This document shows, one piece after another, positions 63,885 to 64,000 of a stretch of 64,000 nt of DNA. The notes below the pieces were generated by a model, which ran no database searches, had not been told where the DNA came from, and saw nothing but the letters and a program-made list of their open reading frames with translations. Both the position numbers and the translations under genes were made by a program. Source of the stretch: Amia ocellicauda (taxonomy: Eukaryota > Chordata > Actinopteri > Amiiformes > Amiidae); contig NC_089850.1 in the NCBI RefSeq assembly GCF_036373705.1, forward strand, positions 31,856,733 to 31,920,732. The letters are read 5' to 3'. The stretch's first letter is position 1. Each line of letters begins with the position of its first letter.

Positions 63885-64000
63885 CTGTTATAGGGAAAAG
63901 AAAAAGCTGTGAAATTGTTGAAACAAATACAGGACTCGTTTTGTCAGACAAAGAAAAGCAATTGTGCTTCATTGTCACTGCATCTGTGCACAGGTTGGGA

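Noticed and set aside
1..64000. CRISPR arrays, operons, phage or other prokaryotic systems
   Set aside because: The window has spliced vertebrate genes throughout. The only regularly repeated sequences are microsatellites and transposon ends.

Overview
This window is vertebrate nuclear DNA, most likely from a ray-finned fish. It is AT-rich and gene-poor, with large introns, many CA/AT/AAT/GA microsatellites, several Tc1-type transposons, a CR1-like LINE end and tRNA-derived SINE pieces. It holds one complete gene and part of another. I matched the exons by eye to LIN28B and BVES (POPDC1) from memory of those families; no search was run. The two genes are tail to tail, the same order and orientation as LIN28B-BVES in human, which supports both calls. 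The lin28b protein looks closer to the tetrapod form than to the divergent zebrafish form, and the repeats look like those of slowly evolving fishes (gar, bowfin, sturgeon or an early teleost). That lineage guess is weak.

Layout. 1-12,970: 5' flank, with no gene I can support; it has microsatellites, a decayed transposase fragment, two perfect CRE palindromes and some promoter- or exon-like scraps. 12,970-13,375: likely lin28b promoter/5'UTR, with an inverted CCAAT box, C-rich boxes, a GA tract and two CACGTG E-boxes. 13,376-47,038 (+): lin28b in four coding exons (248 aa) separated by introns of 0.6, 21.6 and 10.7 kb. The introns carry decayed Tc1 elements, a Tc1-type MITE of 78 bp, and a 360-bp inverted-repeat element with a perfect 8-bp target duplication. 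From 47,039: a long 3'UTR, probably to about 53,565, with let-7, miR-125/lin-4, miR-30, miR-26 and miR-9 seed matches. A 2.4-kb inverted-repeat element containing a nested, internally deleted Tc1 copy lies in it. 53,570-58,207: intergenic or 3'UTR sequence with a perfect CTCF core match, a SINE head and a CR1 end. 58,208-63,884 (-): the last six coding exons of bves (C-terminal 288 aa and stop); its first exon(s) lie beyond the window.

Functionally, lin28b encodes the RNA-binding repressor of let-7 maturation, and its 3'UTR carries let-7 and miR-125 sites, so the double-negative lin28/let-7 loop can be read from the sequence. bves is an unrelated neighbour, a membrane cAMP-binding Popeye protein. 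I found no previously undescribed gene system. The observations most worth following up are the nested transposons in the lin28b 3'UTR, the 360-bp 8-bp-TSD element, the overlapping uORF, and the CTCF-type sites.
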